In this document: one piece after another, positions 23,801 to 35,400 of the stretch
How positions within the stretch are numbered: the first letter of the stretch is position 1
How the letters are laid out: every line of letters begins with the position of its first letter
Position numbers and translations under genes: made by a program
Assembly: GCF_020520425.1 (NCBI RefSeq)
Contig: NC_079487.1
Location: 126,006,385-126,070,384, forward strand
Direction of reading: 5' to 3'
From: Spinacia oleracea
Taxonomy: Eukaryota; Streptophyta; Magnoliopsida; Caryophyllales; Amaranthaceae
Length of the DNA: 64,000 bases
Notes under the pieces: generated by a model
Seen by the model: the letters and a program-made list of their open reading frames with translations, nothing else
The model's database searches: none
What the model was told of the DNA's origin: nothing

Positions 23801-26693
23801 CAATTGTGACAATTTTATAAAAGGCAATACTCATATGTGTGTAATAGTCTTGGAAGTGTGCATTTTTAGTTTTGGGTAAGTAATGTTTGGATATGTTTTT
23901 AAAGCCTTTTATAAGTTAAAATCCTTGTAGTCTAACTCGCTAGATATTTTGATATCTACACCATTGAGAATGTTATCCTGCTTGCATAATTATGTTGATT
24001 ACCGTAAAAGTGAATAATTGTTTAACACGCTCCGTCTTAATTTCCATGGAAAGATGTTTAGAGTTCAGTCAAATGTGAACTTTTACCATCAATTACTTGG
24101 CTGAAACTATTTTCTCCTCCCATCTTGGATTTTTTGTTTGTTTTATGATATCTTCTTAGTGTCACTCTTGTAACAGTTGTATTCTTGTGATTTTCAGACA
24201 CTAGACAGGCTCTGTTGATGAAGGTTGCCTCTGTTAGGGAAGTGGTACTTGGTGCACCTTTAAGGGTGATCCTAAAACATCTGGCTTCGAGGTCACTTGC
24301 TCCCAATATGGATCAATTAGTTTCTATAGTGCACCGGCCTAATGAATCATTCTTTCTTATACCTCAGGTTCAAGTTCTTTTTTGTTGTTTCTTTTTTCCA
24401 ATTTTTATTTTAATAGCAAGTTGATATTTGAGCCAAATTGAATTTTTACATTTCTTGTGTTGGCCAGTCTGTACAGCCAAATATCTTAGCAACTAAATTT
24501 TCATTTACATGTAGTCCATTACAGATTTTCTGATTATAACTTTATTAAGGAAATTTTTTCATGGCAGATCGAAAAAGTGACGGTCATATATCCCATGAGA
24601 TTTAAGGATTCCACAGATACATGTTTAGCAACTTCTTTTCTGCAGGTATAGCATTTCGTTTGTTATTTTCTGGCTAGTTTGAACAATTGGATGATTGTTG
24701 TGATTGGTATCTTGAAGCCTATAATATTTGTTTTGTTCCATCCTGATTATACTTGGTGTTTGAGACGTCATGCTCTTACAGTTGTGTTGTTGACAATTGT
24801 CCTTGTGCATCTGTCCCTCTTGATGATGTTATTTACCTTTTTTTTTTATAATTATGTTCAGGAATTCGTAGAAGCACGGCGTACTGCTAGTGCTGGACTA
24901 AATAATGCTCCTTCTTGCCAATGGTCACCATCAGCACCTCAAGAACTTGAGGGAATTCCTGCAAAAGAGTTATCTGCAAATGCTGGCTTTGTTTCCTTTG
25001 GTAAAGCCACAGTAGCTGCATACATGTGTCCTGTTACTCCTGTACTTGTCCTTTTATCTAACTGCATATCTTTTTAATGCTCAGTCATTTTCCCACGTCA
25101 TGTCGACAGCAAGAAGCTAGATAGAACGGTTTGGAATTTGTCAACCTTTCATGCATATGTTAGTTACCACGTCAAGGTGATGTTCCTCAAGTCCACCTTT
25201 ATCTCGTTTATCCCCCTAGATTACACTGCTTTATTGTAATTTAATGGCAAATTTAAAGTTGATAGTTACCAAGCTGTTGCTATCTGTGACAGCAGGAGGA
25301 TACATCTGAGAAGTCCTATAATGCCTTGGTCACGACCTCAATTTAACATTTATACATGGGTAGAAATTGTCTTGTTAGAATCCTTTATTACTCCCTAAAA
25401 AACAAAAAAGTATTACTAAGAAATGTTATTCTCTGGCTTGGATTGGTAGACTTTTGAAGCTTCATTTGATACCTAAGGTGAGATGTAGAATTCTACAAAA
25501 TGATGCATATCAACCTAAACCGATGATCTGAGAATACAATATAGCTGACTAGCTGAGTGATCTTGTCCTACAGATGCCAGACTAACTGAATCTGACTACC
25601 AAACTGGACAGTTTTCATTTTTTTTTGTTCAATTATACCTTTTGAAACTCCGTTTCTCAGTTGACTTTGATTTTGTTTCATTTAGTAACCTGCCTTAAAG
25701 GAACTTGACTTGCATCTAACTTGAAATTTGCACATTTATGTTACCAGTGCTCTGAAGGATTCATGCATACTCGAATGAGGCGCCGTGTGGAATCTTTGAT
25801 TGAGGTACTTTTTATATAAACTGTGGTATTCCTTTAACTTGTCTTGTCCCAACTGTGATTCTATGAATTTCATTGCATTGTTTCTTATGGAGTACGGAGT
25901 ATAATTTTTTAGGCTATTATACTGCTTCATGTGCCCCAGAGTCTAATGTGCTAAATTTTTTTGAAGTTTGACATGGTGTACAAAGATATTGTAGTATCTA
26001 TGTTACCAGGACCTTGAAAAGACATATCAGAAAGCAGTTTTTAAAACGTGTCAGTTTTTGAATACTTTTCGAAAACTTTCTATCGTTTTGGTCCAAAATG
26101 AGCAGGTGAAGGTCCATAGTAAACACTCATTTTGGAGTGTCAAGAATATGACAGACGCACATGAGGTGAAACAAAGAGTCTGAGTAACATATGGTAGTGA
26201 ACTAGCATTGCATACTGCCAAGCAATTTCTCCTGCAAATCTAACACCTAGGTTGAGGCAAAAAGGTGTTGGTGCATGAAGCCTTGCCTATGCAAGTGCGT
26301 TGCTCATGAATAACCCATAAATACTTTTGAAGTTACTGTCTTGTGAACATGAATACTTTTTCCTTATTTACTTTGTCTCTTTCTAGACAACGGCTAAAGA
26401 AAGTCATCAATCATGTTTAGTTGTTCTCTCCAGCATGCATTGTAACAGACTCTGAACTTTTTGCGTCTCTTCAGGCACTTGATCGTGCCAAATCAGATCA
26501 GGATAAGACAAAGAAAGCAGGGACTAAAACATCCTTTAAGCGGCTGGTAATCTTAAGCTGCTCCTTTTCTCTGTATAATGATAGTATTAGCTAATATCAA
26601 CTGTGCCGTAACCATTTGATGTCCATTTTTTATTAGAGCATAAAGGATTCTAGAAGCAATTCAAATTCAAGGGCTTCAGCTAGTTGGAAATAA
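20153..26693 (+). CDS. ARPC2A: actin-related protein 2/3 complex subunit 2A (ARPC2A / DIS2 type)
   Basis: Ten coding exons: 20153-20214, 21199-21265, 21436-21643, 24198-24367, 24568-24645, 24862-25000, 25085-25176, 25748-25804, 26475-26546, 26637-26693. All introns are GT-AG and the frame is continuous, giving 333 aa, slightly longer than the Arabidopsis protein as I recall it. Recognisable family blocks are MILLQS at the start, VELDCQWIEFDDV, ILDPPKDGFNLTLKLNF, HRPNESFFLIPQ, MRFKDSTDTCLATSF, RTVWNLSTFHAYVSYHVK and GFMHTRMRRRVESLIEAL. The p34-Arc subunit forms the structural core of the ARP2/3 complex, which nucleates branched actin; plant mutants have distorted trichomes. The sequence fits the A-type paralogue, not the divergent ARPC2B. 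Intron 3 (2.55 kb) holds no recognised gene. Confidence 0.95.
20602..21097. mobile_element. candidate degenerate Stowaway-like element in ARPC2A intron 1
   Basis: TA-CTCCC at the left and GGACAGATGGAG-TA at the right resemble Stowaway ends, but the inverted similarity is weak. The interior carries a 36-bp C homopolymer. Offered as a candidate only. Confidence 0.3.
20857..20892 (+). repeat. 36-bp poly-C tract in ARPC2A intron 1
   Basis: An uninterrupted run of 36 cytosines about 640 bp after the first splice donor. Length may be affected by sequencing or assembly. Confidence 0.9.
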
Positions 26694-28272
26694 TTTTGTT
26701 GATTGTGGAGGTAATCTTGGAATCTTTCAACTCTACACATTTGCATTGAATTGCTTCAGCTCCAGCTTTTTACAAATTGTGCCTGGCACATTCAATTACA
26801 CGTGGTCGCTCAACTCTAAAGAAGGGTGCTATTTTTTTCGCTTTCCGCCCTGGTTATCTTGTACAAATTTCGTACCCGTGGAGATGTAAGCTGAGCGAAG
26901 TCCAATCCCACCATTTTTCGTAGTCTTGAAGTTAGGTATTCTTTGCCATTTAACTTGTAGTTCACACTAGTTGAGATTAGAATTCCTTTATCATGTAATG
27001 GTAGTTGGTGTTATTGTTTCCTGTTTCTGGTAACTTTGAAAGGTGTTTGTACTTTGTAGCGTCTGATGTATGGCATTATGGTTCCTTTTATGCACATGAA
27101 TACCCTCTGTCCGTAAAACTTGGAGCTTATATGTGAACCTAAACCGTTTATGGTTTGGTTGATGGGTTTTTTACATGATTCAGATATAAAATGCTTAGCT
27201 TTTGTACATAGGGGAATTCCTCTGATATCAAGTCGTTGTTAATGAAAAATATCAGTGAAATTGATGTTTGATTGCTTATCTGTTGCCGCCGGTCGGATGT
27301 TCTTTGTAAATCTTGATAATTACAGGGCTTGTTAGGATGGAGCTAAGCCAATAACAAGGGTATTTTAGTCACTCAAACGTAATTGGGTTAGATTATATGG
27401 ACTGACCCAAACACACACAAGTACATGAAACTTAAAATTACGAATACTTATGTTGAGAAGCTACTTTGGCCAAACAAAGCAACTTATGAATATTAACTTA
27501 TTTAGCATTATAAGTTGTTGACTTTCTAGTTTCAGCTAATGTTAAGGATCCAAACTAATTACCTACTACGTAATAGGCTAATAGTAATGACTTGTTACAA
27601 AAAGAACGAGGTTGATTTACCTAATAGTAATTACTTGTTAGAAAATGAACGGGGTTGATTTATCTTAAAGTAACCATAAGTTAAAAATAAAATAAAAAGT
27701 ACATTCGAAAAATAATCTGTAGTGGCATCTTGCTAGTATAACAAATGAGTATGATTAGTATATAATTATTTTGTTAATTTTTCAGTAATTAATTAGTTTG
27801 GTTTCAGCTTAGAGACAAAGTAGCAGTGGATTAGGTATTCAGTTAGTGTCATAAAATGTCAGAGGTTGCAAGGAACCCCCTCATGCTCTTTATTTAAGGA
27901 AAGGTCTTCTGCTACTTACTGTGTTTATGCTAAAAACATACTGATTAACAATTAATTAAAATCAGATTTGTAAGGAAAGTCTGCAGATTAGTTGTTCCAC
28001 CAAAAAACAAGTTAATTAATTAATTATATTGTCTTTCACCTTTAAAAGAAATGCACAATACTGTTTGTATTTACTACTACATTTTCAAATTTTTGTATAC
28101 ATCTGTTTGTATTACTGGACCATACATTTCACAATTTTAACTCTAGCTTTGTTTTCCATTTATTTCAAATAAAATATTTTAAAATAGATATTTTTGTTTT
28201 CCTTGGGTGAATTATACTCCATCAATCATCAAGCTAGCTTCATCCTCACCTTTCTCCAGAATAAACCTCATA
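26694..28272. other. ARPC2A 3' UTR followed by intergenic DNA
   Basis: The 3' UTR probably runs a few hundred bases past the stop (transcript end not determinable). Beyond about 27.3 kb the DNA is AT-rich with no gene supported. Confidence 0.4.
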
Positions 28273-28584
28273 GAGGGCGTTTGGTTTACAAACTGGTATG
28301 GGGTTGGAATCAAGAATGATAAGGTGGTATGGGTTTGGAACTTGATTCTCTATACCACGTGTTTGGTTCGATTTAGCAATAAATTTTTTTCCTTTTGTTT
28401 GATACCTGGATTAAAGGTATGAGCCATACACACCTCTCCTCCTAGGTTTCTAAGCCCCACACCTTGAGAGCTTGAGGCCGGTATGGGTTTAAAACTCTTA
28501 AAATTTTCAACCAAACACATGGTATGAGTTTAGATCATTCTAAACTCATGCCTCATACTTAGAAACCGCGAACCAAACACCTCC
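28273..28584. mobile_element. Tourist/PIF-like MITE
   Basis: Ends GAGGGCGTTTGGTTTAC and the complement of CGAACCAAACACCTCC are inverted repeats of the GGNGTTTGGTT kind. Inside are inverted blocks GGTATGGGTTTGGAA and CCAAACACATGGTATGAG. Flanking triplets (ata/tta) match only partly. 312 bp, non-coding. Confidence 0.6.
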
Positions 28585-28819
28585 TTACTTTTTTTACTAT
28601 ACAACCGATTATACTACCGCATAATAAAACTAAGATACTTCAATTCATCAATCATCAAGCTTCATTATCTTTTCAACGACGTATAATATACTGAGTGGTT
28701 ACTAACTTACAACCAACACTATCAAGGGCCTATCAAGGCTACATGTTGCTCAATTTTTTCTTTCTTACACTTCTTCATCTTATAGCAAGTTAGGTTATAT
28801 ATCCACATGCATGCTACAA

Positions 28820-29023
28820 CCGATTACATCATGTACAAGGTAGAGTCGGTTGATCATTTATAACTGTTAGAGAATTGAATAATACTCGTATATTATCCTT
28901 ATATGTTTAGGATATATTTTTCCGATTACATCATGTACAAGGTAGAGTCGGTTGATCATTTATAACTGTTAGAGAATTGAATAATACTCGTATATTATCC
29001 TTATATGTTTAGGATATATTTTT
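28820..29023. repeat. perfect 102-bp tandem duplication
   Basis: 28820-28921 is repeated base for base at 28922-29023. The unit contains TGTTAGAGAATTGAATAATA, which resembles the start of a copia-type LTR, but no matching end, primer site or second LTR is visible. Confidence 0.9.
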
Positions 29024-29972
29024 ATGTACTCCGTAAATATTACTCTGTATCATATACTTCTATAAACAAGTTCCTAAAACAGTGAGCATTGTCGTACATA
29101 GTTCATTTCTTTCTTATAAAGTGGATTTGAGTGAGATACATAGATTAAAATAGCTAGGGTACGTAAAAACTATAAGGTGGTTCTCAATGTGAAACGTAAA
29201 GGCTCAAAACACCTCATTCTATGTTATAAGAGGTACATTGTGTGGAAGATAAAAAAAAAAGTTTCAGGACTCCGTAATCACATACTAATACATAATCACA
29301 GTAAAGATACACATATCAGTATTAAAGAAAAATCTTAAACATTTACTTTCTTATCAAACAACACAAATCTACACTTGTTCTTACTCATTTATACGTCCAC
29401 AACATTGAACAAAGACAATAATTACTACCACTAACTTAGAAGCAAACCATATAGTAAAAAATAAAAAACATAATGATATCCTAATTAGGGATCATGTGAT
29501 AATGTGATGTATACTCAAAATCCAATAAATACAAGCTACAGTATATGAATTGAAAACCAAGTTTCCTTTGCCAGTCTGATTTCAAACATAGTGATTATGA
29601 TTTCAATGCCCTACCTTTTCTGCTTTGATTGTGGCAATAATCAACCTCTTCTCTCTCTCTTTTATTTCATTGATATATGTGAAAGACTCCCCTACTCCAC
29701 TTCTTAATCACATTACAATTAAACTACATACTCATTTATTCACATGGGGTCCTAAATGTTTAATTTTTATTTTCTTTATCAAATAATGGTGGACATAGTC
29801 CTGAATTGTTTTACTTCCACGAAGTTATTAGAAGTTAGCTAGGTAATTAATAAATATTTTGCGTTACTCTCAACCGGAGTTGAACCAAAAAGTTATTTTT
29901 AATCAAAACGAGTTACTTCACCATCAGATTATGTTGTCACCAAAATATACGGAGTACGTAGTACATCATTAG
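29024..29972. other. intergenic, nothing recognised
   Basis: AT-rich, with a short CT-microsatellite-like stretch near 29650. Confidence 0.45.
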
Positions 29973-30182
29973 TTAATGTGTGCTGAATATTTCAGCTTCC
30001 ACTCCACGTGGAACAAATACATAACCAATCATTGCAAGTAGACTGCCTAAAACATTGAGGACATCAACTCTTGGATGCAACAGTCTCAGCCGGTCCTTGG
30101 CTTTCCTCGGCACATAATCTGCCTCTATGACCAACTTGACCTCAAACAACCGCTTCCTAGCTGTCTTTGGAACTCCCTGCAT
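29973..30182 (-). CDS. unassigned open frame, possible terminal exon or gene remnant
   Basis: A 69-codon frame whose composition looks protein-like, unlike its AT-rich surroundings: a basic N-terminal half (KTARKRLFEV, VPRKAKDRLRLL) followed by a hydrophobic stretch (VLNVLGSLLAMIGYVFV) that could span a membrane. The bases ATGCAG|GGAGTT at its start could be a splice acceptor instead of a start codon, making this the last exon of a gene whose upstream exons I could not find on the minus strand above 30.2 kb. I do not recognise the family. It may equally be a relic. Confidence 0.25.
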   Translation of the reverse strand: MQGVPKTARKRLFEVKLVIEADYVPRKAKDRLRLLHPRVDVLNVLGSLLAMIGYVFVPRGVEAEIFSTH

Positions 30183-30960
30183 TTTTCATAAAGATTAGAT
30201 AACCATATCGTGGTTGTGTTTCTGTTATTGATGCTCTCCACAATTATTTTGCAGTCTGAAATGAAAATAAATTTTGCCACAACCGGAAAGTTTATTTTAA
30301 ATAGTTTACCTATTTTTTAATCAATATTTTTTCGTTGATGTTTTCTAAAAAAAAAAAAAAAATCGGAACTTTGGTGGTGCCGAGACTCCCTCTCGTCTAT
30401 ATAAGTTCGATCAACCCCTGGCTAATGTGGCTATAAATATTAGTTTGGCTTTATGTAGAGTTGTGAGGAAGTTAGAATTTTAGTATATAATGGAAATTTG
30501 AAAAGTTGTTTAGTTGACATGAACGTAGAATGTATAAATTTTCAATGAATAAAAGAATTTCAGCATTTGGTTGCTTAATCTTTAAATTCTCTTAAGTAAG
30601 TAGAATGTAAGTGTCATTACTCATTTTATGGAATTTACACCACTTAAGCGTTATAAGAATGGAAAACAAGTTGTATGAGTTAGGGTACATCAGGCAGGTC
30701 ATATTCGAATGAATTATGGTCATATTGATTTTCAGTTTAAGTCGGTGTGGTTTGTTTTGTGTCATGTCATAAATATTCAATTTTATTTCCAATAAGAATA
30801 AGCTAACCATGACAAAATCATCATTACTCCGTATTAGACATGTTATTTAATAGGTGAAAATTGAGTCAAGTGACTTTGGATTTTGAGTTGGGTAGTTAAA
30901 GTCAAGTAATTGGTTACGAGTCAGCTTAGTTGTGTTCTTCAGACCTTTTATTTATTTTTA
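30183..30960. other. intergenic, nothing recognised
   Basis: No supported content. Confidence 0.45.
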
Positions 30961-31056
30961 AACAAATAATTTAAGTTAAATATTAAAGTTCGATTAGCAA
31001 CTATTAAAAACAAATAATTTAAGTTAAATATTAAAGTTCGATTAGCAACTATTATA
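30961..31056. repeat. 48-bp tandem duplication
   Basis: Two adjacent 48-bp copies beginning AACAAATAATTTAAG, identical over the first 46 bases. Confidence 0.9.
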
Positions 31057-31666
31057 AAACTTGTGTTTATATAAGCGGAGATACGTTAAGATATGAGGTA
31101 TGAATTAAGAACTAAGATAAAATAAGTTAAGATAAATTTAGACCATAATGGTTTAGGTAAATTAAGAAAATAAACCCTTAGCGGTGTGAATGTCAGAATT
31201 TTCTTTTGAAATTTTCTTGTCCTTATTTTTCTTTTCAAATTGATAGTTAGAGATGTTATTAAAGGTAGAAATCATATCTTCTGCAACATATTTTATCGAC
31301 TCTACTCGAGTTGGGCGTATATTAGGCAACAAAATCGTTCAACATATGTATGAGTAATTTCAAGTTTATTTACAGTCAACTCATAGTTGAATGTATAATA
31401 AATCGACATATTACGATTAAATAATACCCTAGACTAGCTGATTATCAGGCGAGTTGATTTAAGTAGGTCAATTATAATTAGAGTTATAATCCAGTTATCT
31501 AATACAGTAAGTGGCGATACAAGTATAAATTTTAAGACGAGCACAATTAATCTGATTATAAAGCATAGTCGATATAATTTTTATTTACTCAGTTAGAAAT
31601 AAAGAAAAGTACGAACAAACTAGATTTGGTGGTACCGTGACCCTCTTACAATCGGTTAGCTACAAT

Positions 31667-31957
31667 TAGAGGGTGTCAAATCGGGTCATGAGATGGATTA
31701 TGGGTTGACCACAATTCGGGTTTGTTTGGTTCGGGTCAAAAAATTTCGGAAACAGATCGTTTGGGTCGGGTCTATTTAATTTCGGGTCAATGGTCATACT
31801 TGTTACGAGTGGAGTTCAGATCGGGTGAAATAGATATCGGGTAGAGTCTAGTCGATTACAAATCGAATTCAGATCCTGAAAATTCCGGGTCAAACCAATT
31901 CGATTAGTGTTGAAAACATGTGTTTTTTCGGGTCGGGTCAGCTTCTGACAGCTGTAG
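31667..31957. mobile_element. candidate hAT-like MITE rich in GGGTC
   Basis: Ends TAGAGGGTGTCAAATCGGGT and the complement of CTTCTGACAGCTGTA resemble TAGAGGTGTCA-type hAT termini. The interior is a string of TTCGGGTCGGGTC units. No convincing 8-bp duplication was seen, so boundaries are uncertain. Confidence 0.45.
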
Positions 31958-32398
31958 GCCAATGGCTACCATATCACGAGTGATTCGGTATCCTATGCCT
32001 ATGCGGCGCATTCTGGTGACAATAAAATAGCATCAAGTTCAATTTTTAAAAATTTGAATGAACCATTTTTAATTTTTTCAACTTTTTAAAAACTTTACCA
32101 GCATTTCCACACTCATTCTCTCACCCTTCTATTTCTGAGCTAAGTTCTAACTGAGTGATGACCTACACATGAACTTGTTGAAATTTCACCCAATTTCAGT
32201 TTCTCTAATTCCCCTAATTTTTCGAACAACAAAACTTACTATTCAAAAATCAAATCTTTCACCATTTTAATCATTTATTTGATTAAAAAAAAAGTTAATT
32301 ATTCAAGGTTTAGTATCTCACTAAATCTGGGATGTTTGTTATTATAATTATGTCGGAAGATAGATTTCTTTTTCTGAAGAATAGTGTTGATTTTTAGG

Positions 32399-32443
32399 GT
32401 TTTGTTGTTGTTGGTGTTGTTGTTGTTGTTGTTGTTGTTGTTG
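32399..32443 (+). repeat. (GTT)n microsatellite in the ARL1 5' UTR
   Basis: About 14 near-perfect GTT/TTG units end roughly 35 bp upstream of the J-protein start codon. It is in the transcript leader if the start at 32477 is correct. Confidence 0.8.
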
Positions 32444-32476
32444 GAGGAGAGAGAATTTCCCAAATCGATTACGAAA

Positions 32477-35400
32477 ATGCCGGCAGCTCAGAAATCAAAG
32501 CCGGAAAGAGTTAATTCCGGGAAGAAGCAAGAACAACAACCACCCCAAGAACCACCGCAGCTCCGGCGAGACATTTATGAAGTTCTCGGCGTTCCTCACA
32601 ACTCTACCGATCAAGAAATCAAATCCGCCTATCGCAAATTAGCCCTCAAGTATGTTCCTTATTATTACTCCATTATTTTGAAGTTTAATTAGTTATTTAA
32701 TTGAATGTATTTAATTTTATTTATCCGGATTTGTGGGTTTTAATTGTCATTTATTGTTTGGGGTTATCTATTGTTGAGATGGGATTTGTCATATTGTGCG
32801 GGCTTTGATTTAATTTTTGTTTGAATTTCGGTTGGCAAGTGGAGATAATTAATGTAGTTTTGGAAGTAATATGGTGCTAATGCTTAGGAATGAGCTTAGT
32901 GTTTGCGGGAATGTAGTGAAGAAGGGGTTTTGTTGGAGAAATGGAGGATAATTTGTGGAATTCTGGTATCTGCAAAATACAAGTGCAGAAGTGTTCCAGT
33001 GAAGGATTAGAAACTCGAAAGTGGTACTTAATTTGGGAAATGGAAATTAGTCGTAAGGCATTGGGTGATTCGGGTGCTTTAAGCAGGAGTGAAGTGGCTT
33101 GTAGTTCATATTGTGAGTGTCTTGCAATCTTTTTCCAGTTGGGTTTCAAAAGTTAATTGATACATGACCTGCTTCTAGAAGCATGTACTTGGGACGGCTT
33201 GTGTATAGGCTAATTGAAGATTTACAGCGTGTATTGTGGCTCTTCTGTGTCACCGACCTACCAGTTTTGATGACATCGTGGGTTAGAAAGGGAAATAAAG
33301 GTTGGTTCTTTCAATTGGATGGGTTTTCATCTTCAATGTATATTGGCAGAACTCAAGGTGCAATTTTGTTATCTGTTCTTTTGCTTTTCATGGAAGACAA
33401 CTAGACAAGACAATAGCTTAAAGTTGTTTATTTATGTCCTTCATGGAGGAAATAATATCAAGGATCTTCTTATAAGCGACAGGGCTAGAGTTCAACAAGG
33501 GGAGCGCTCATGATATGTGCAATGACTTCACATGCTTGGATTCTTGAATATGTTTGTTGGCTTCTTCAAAGTAGATTTTTTAAGCTGAAAATCTTTTAAG
33601 AGGCTTACACAAAGGAAGTGGACTTAAAAAACCTTGAGAAGGGATTTATATTTAGTTCTTCAAAAGTACTTTGAAACTGTCATTGACTCATTGCTGGTTG
33701 TGGAAGGAGAGGCATCTTACATTGAGGTTGTAAATGATGAGATTGAGAGGGCTAATCAAGCCTGTCTGTTGCTATAATGTTGCGAAAAATCATATCACCG
33801 CCGCAAAGCCCACTTGGAAGGTTTGCTGAATATTGATAAGATCTGCTGGTTGTCAGAATCTGATTTTACTATAGAAAACTATGATTGGGACAAAAAAGTA
33901 GGGCAAGGTGTTAATTTAAACTTTGGGCTATGCACATCTGATTATGTTGCTTGGATGGTCAACCAATCAGATCCAAATATGCATAGATATGCTACGAATG
34001 TCTTAGTTGTAACTTACTATGAGAGAGTTACTCATGATATCACATTTCATGTCTATACTACTATTAGAACCAGCGCATTGAAGAATGAGAGTAATCATGT
34101 CTGAAACTACACACTAGATGTATAACTTAGCTGATAGTTTAACATATTGTAGCGTTTTTAGTAATTTATGTGCTGGACTTATTGATTTTTGCATCAAAAT
34201 GCCATTTATCTTCTATATGTTCTCTTGCGAGGAATGGGAATGATACTGCTGTAATTCTACTTGTCCCTCGCCTGTTTTGTCAATGTTATGTTAGGTGAGT
34301 CTACTGGATAAATCTATCTAGTGTCATTTTTGTGTGGCTGTAACTTCACAGCTGTAACTTCCTAAGCATATTGGATGAACAAGTAGCACATATCCTATAA
34401 ATCTATCATTCCACATTACTGTTCAATTATTAGAATCTCTCTCCTAAAACCTCTCTCAATTTCCATTTCCAATTCATCTACTTCTGGCCGCTTTTACTGT
34501 TTACTGGTTGGCTATCAGGGCTAAGTTCGAAGTCTCGTGAATTCCTGTTACGGAAGTGCATCGTACACCAGTAACACCACTCTCTAATTTACAAACACAC
34601 TCCCTATCAAACAGTTGTTATCTATGATTATAATGATTATATTATAATTATTACAAATTAATTAGATTATTGTTTCAATTTTTAAGGTATCATCCTGACA
34701 AGAATGCAAATGATCCTAAGGCTTCGGATATGTTCAAAGAGGTCACATTCTCATACAACATACTATCTGATCCTGAGAAAAGACGCCAGTATGACGCAGC
34801 TGGTTTTGAGGTCAGCAACTTCATTCGCATGTTATGTTTATTTCTATGTGTTTTGTTCTTTCAAGTGACACAACTTTTAAATCCCATGCATATGTTTTTG
34901 CCTTTGATTTTCCATTTCATATCCTTCTAAGTTGGTTGAATATGTTGTATTTTGCAAACTAGGCTGTTGAATCTGAAAATCAAGAACTTGAGCTCGATCT
35001 TTCAAGTCTGGGAACTGTAAATACAATGTTTGCGGCGCTATTTAGCAAACTTGGTGTGCCCATCAAGACCACAGTCTCGGCAACAGTGTTGGAAGAGGCA
35101 TTAAATGGTAGGGTATCTATCTCACCTCTTCCACTGGGCCAGCCTATATTTAGAAAGGTAGAATTTAACTGCGTCAAGTATCTCTCCCTGTTATCTTTTT
35201 CTTTTTATGGTATATTGAATTCCAACTTGGTTTACAGGTAGAAAAGCAATCTGCCCATTTTTACTCTGTATCAATAACTGAAGAGGAGGCGCGGGGTGGA
35301 CTTGTCTGCCGTGTGCAATCATCTGATAAAAGCAAATTTAAGGTTTGTGCTATACATTATTTCCTTTTCACTTCTAAGGCTTACTATTCCAGCCCAGTGA

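Noticed and set aside
24679..25077. 132-codon frame as a separate gene
   Set aside because: It is ARPC2A exon 6 read together with parts of the adjoining introns.
28820..29023. LTR pair of a copia element
   Set aside because: The copies are directly adjacent with no internal region, primer site or matching CA end, so a tandem duplication is the simpler reading.
32650..34686. Open frames of 64-96 codons in ARL1 intron 1
   Set aside because: They lack family signatures and sit between confirmed splice sites of the J-domain exons.
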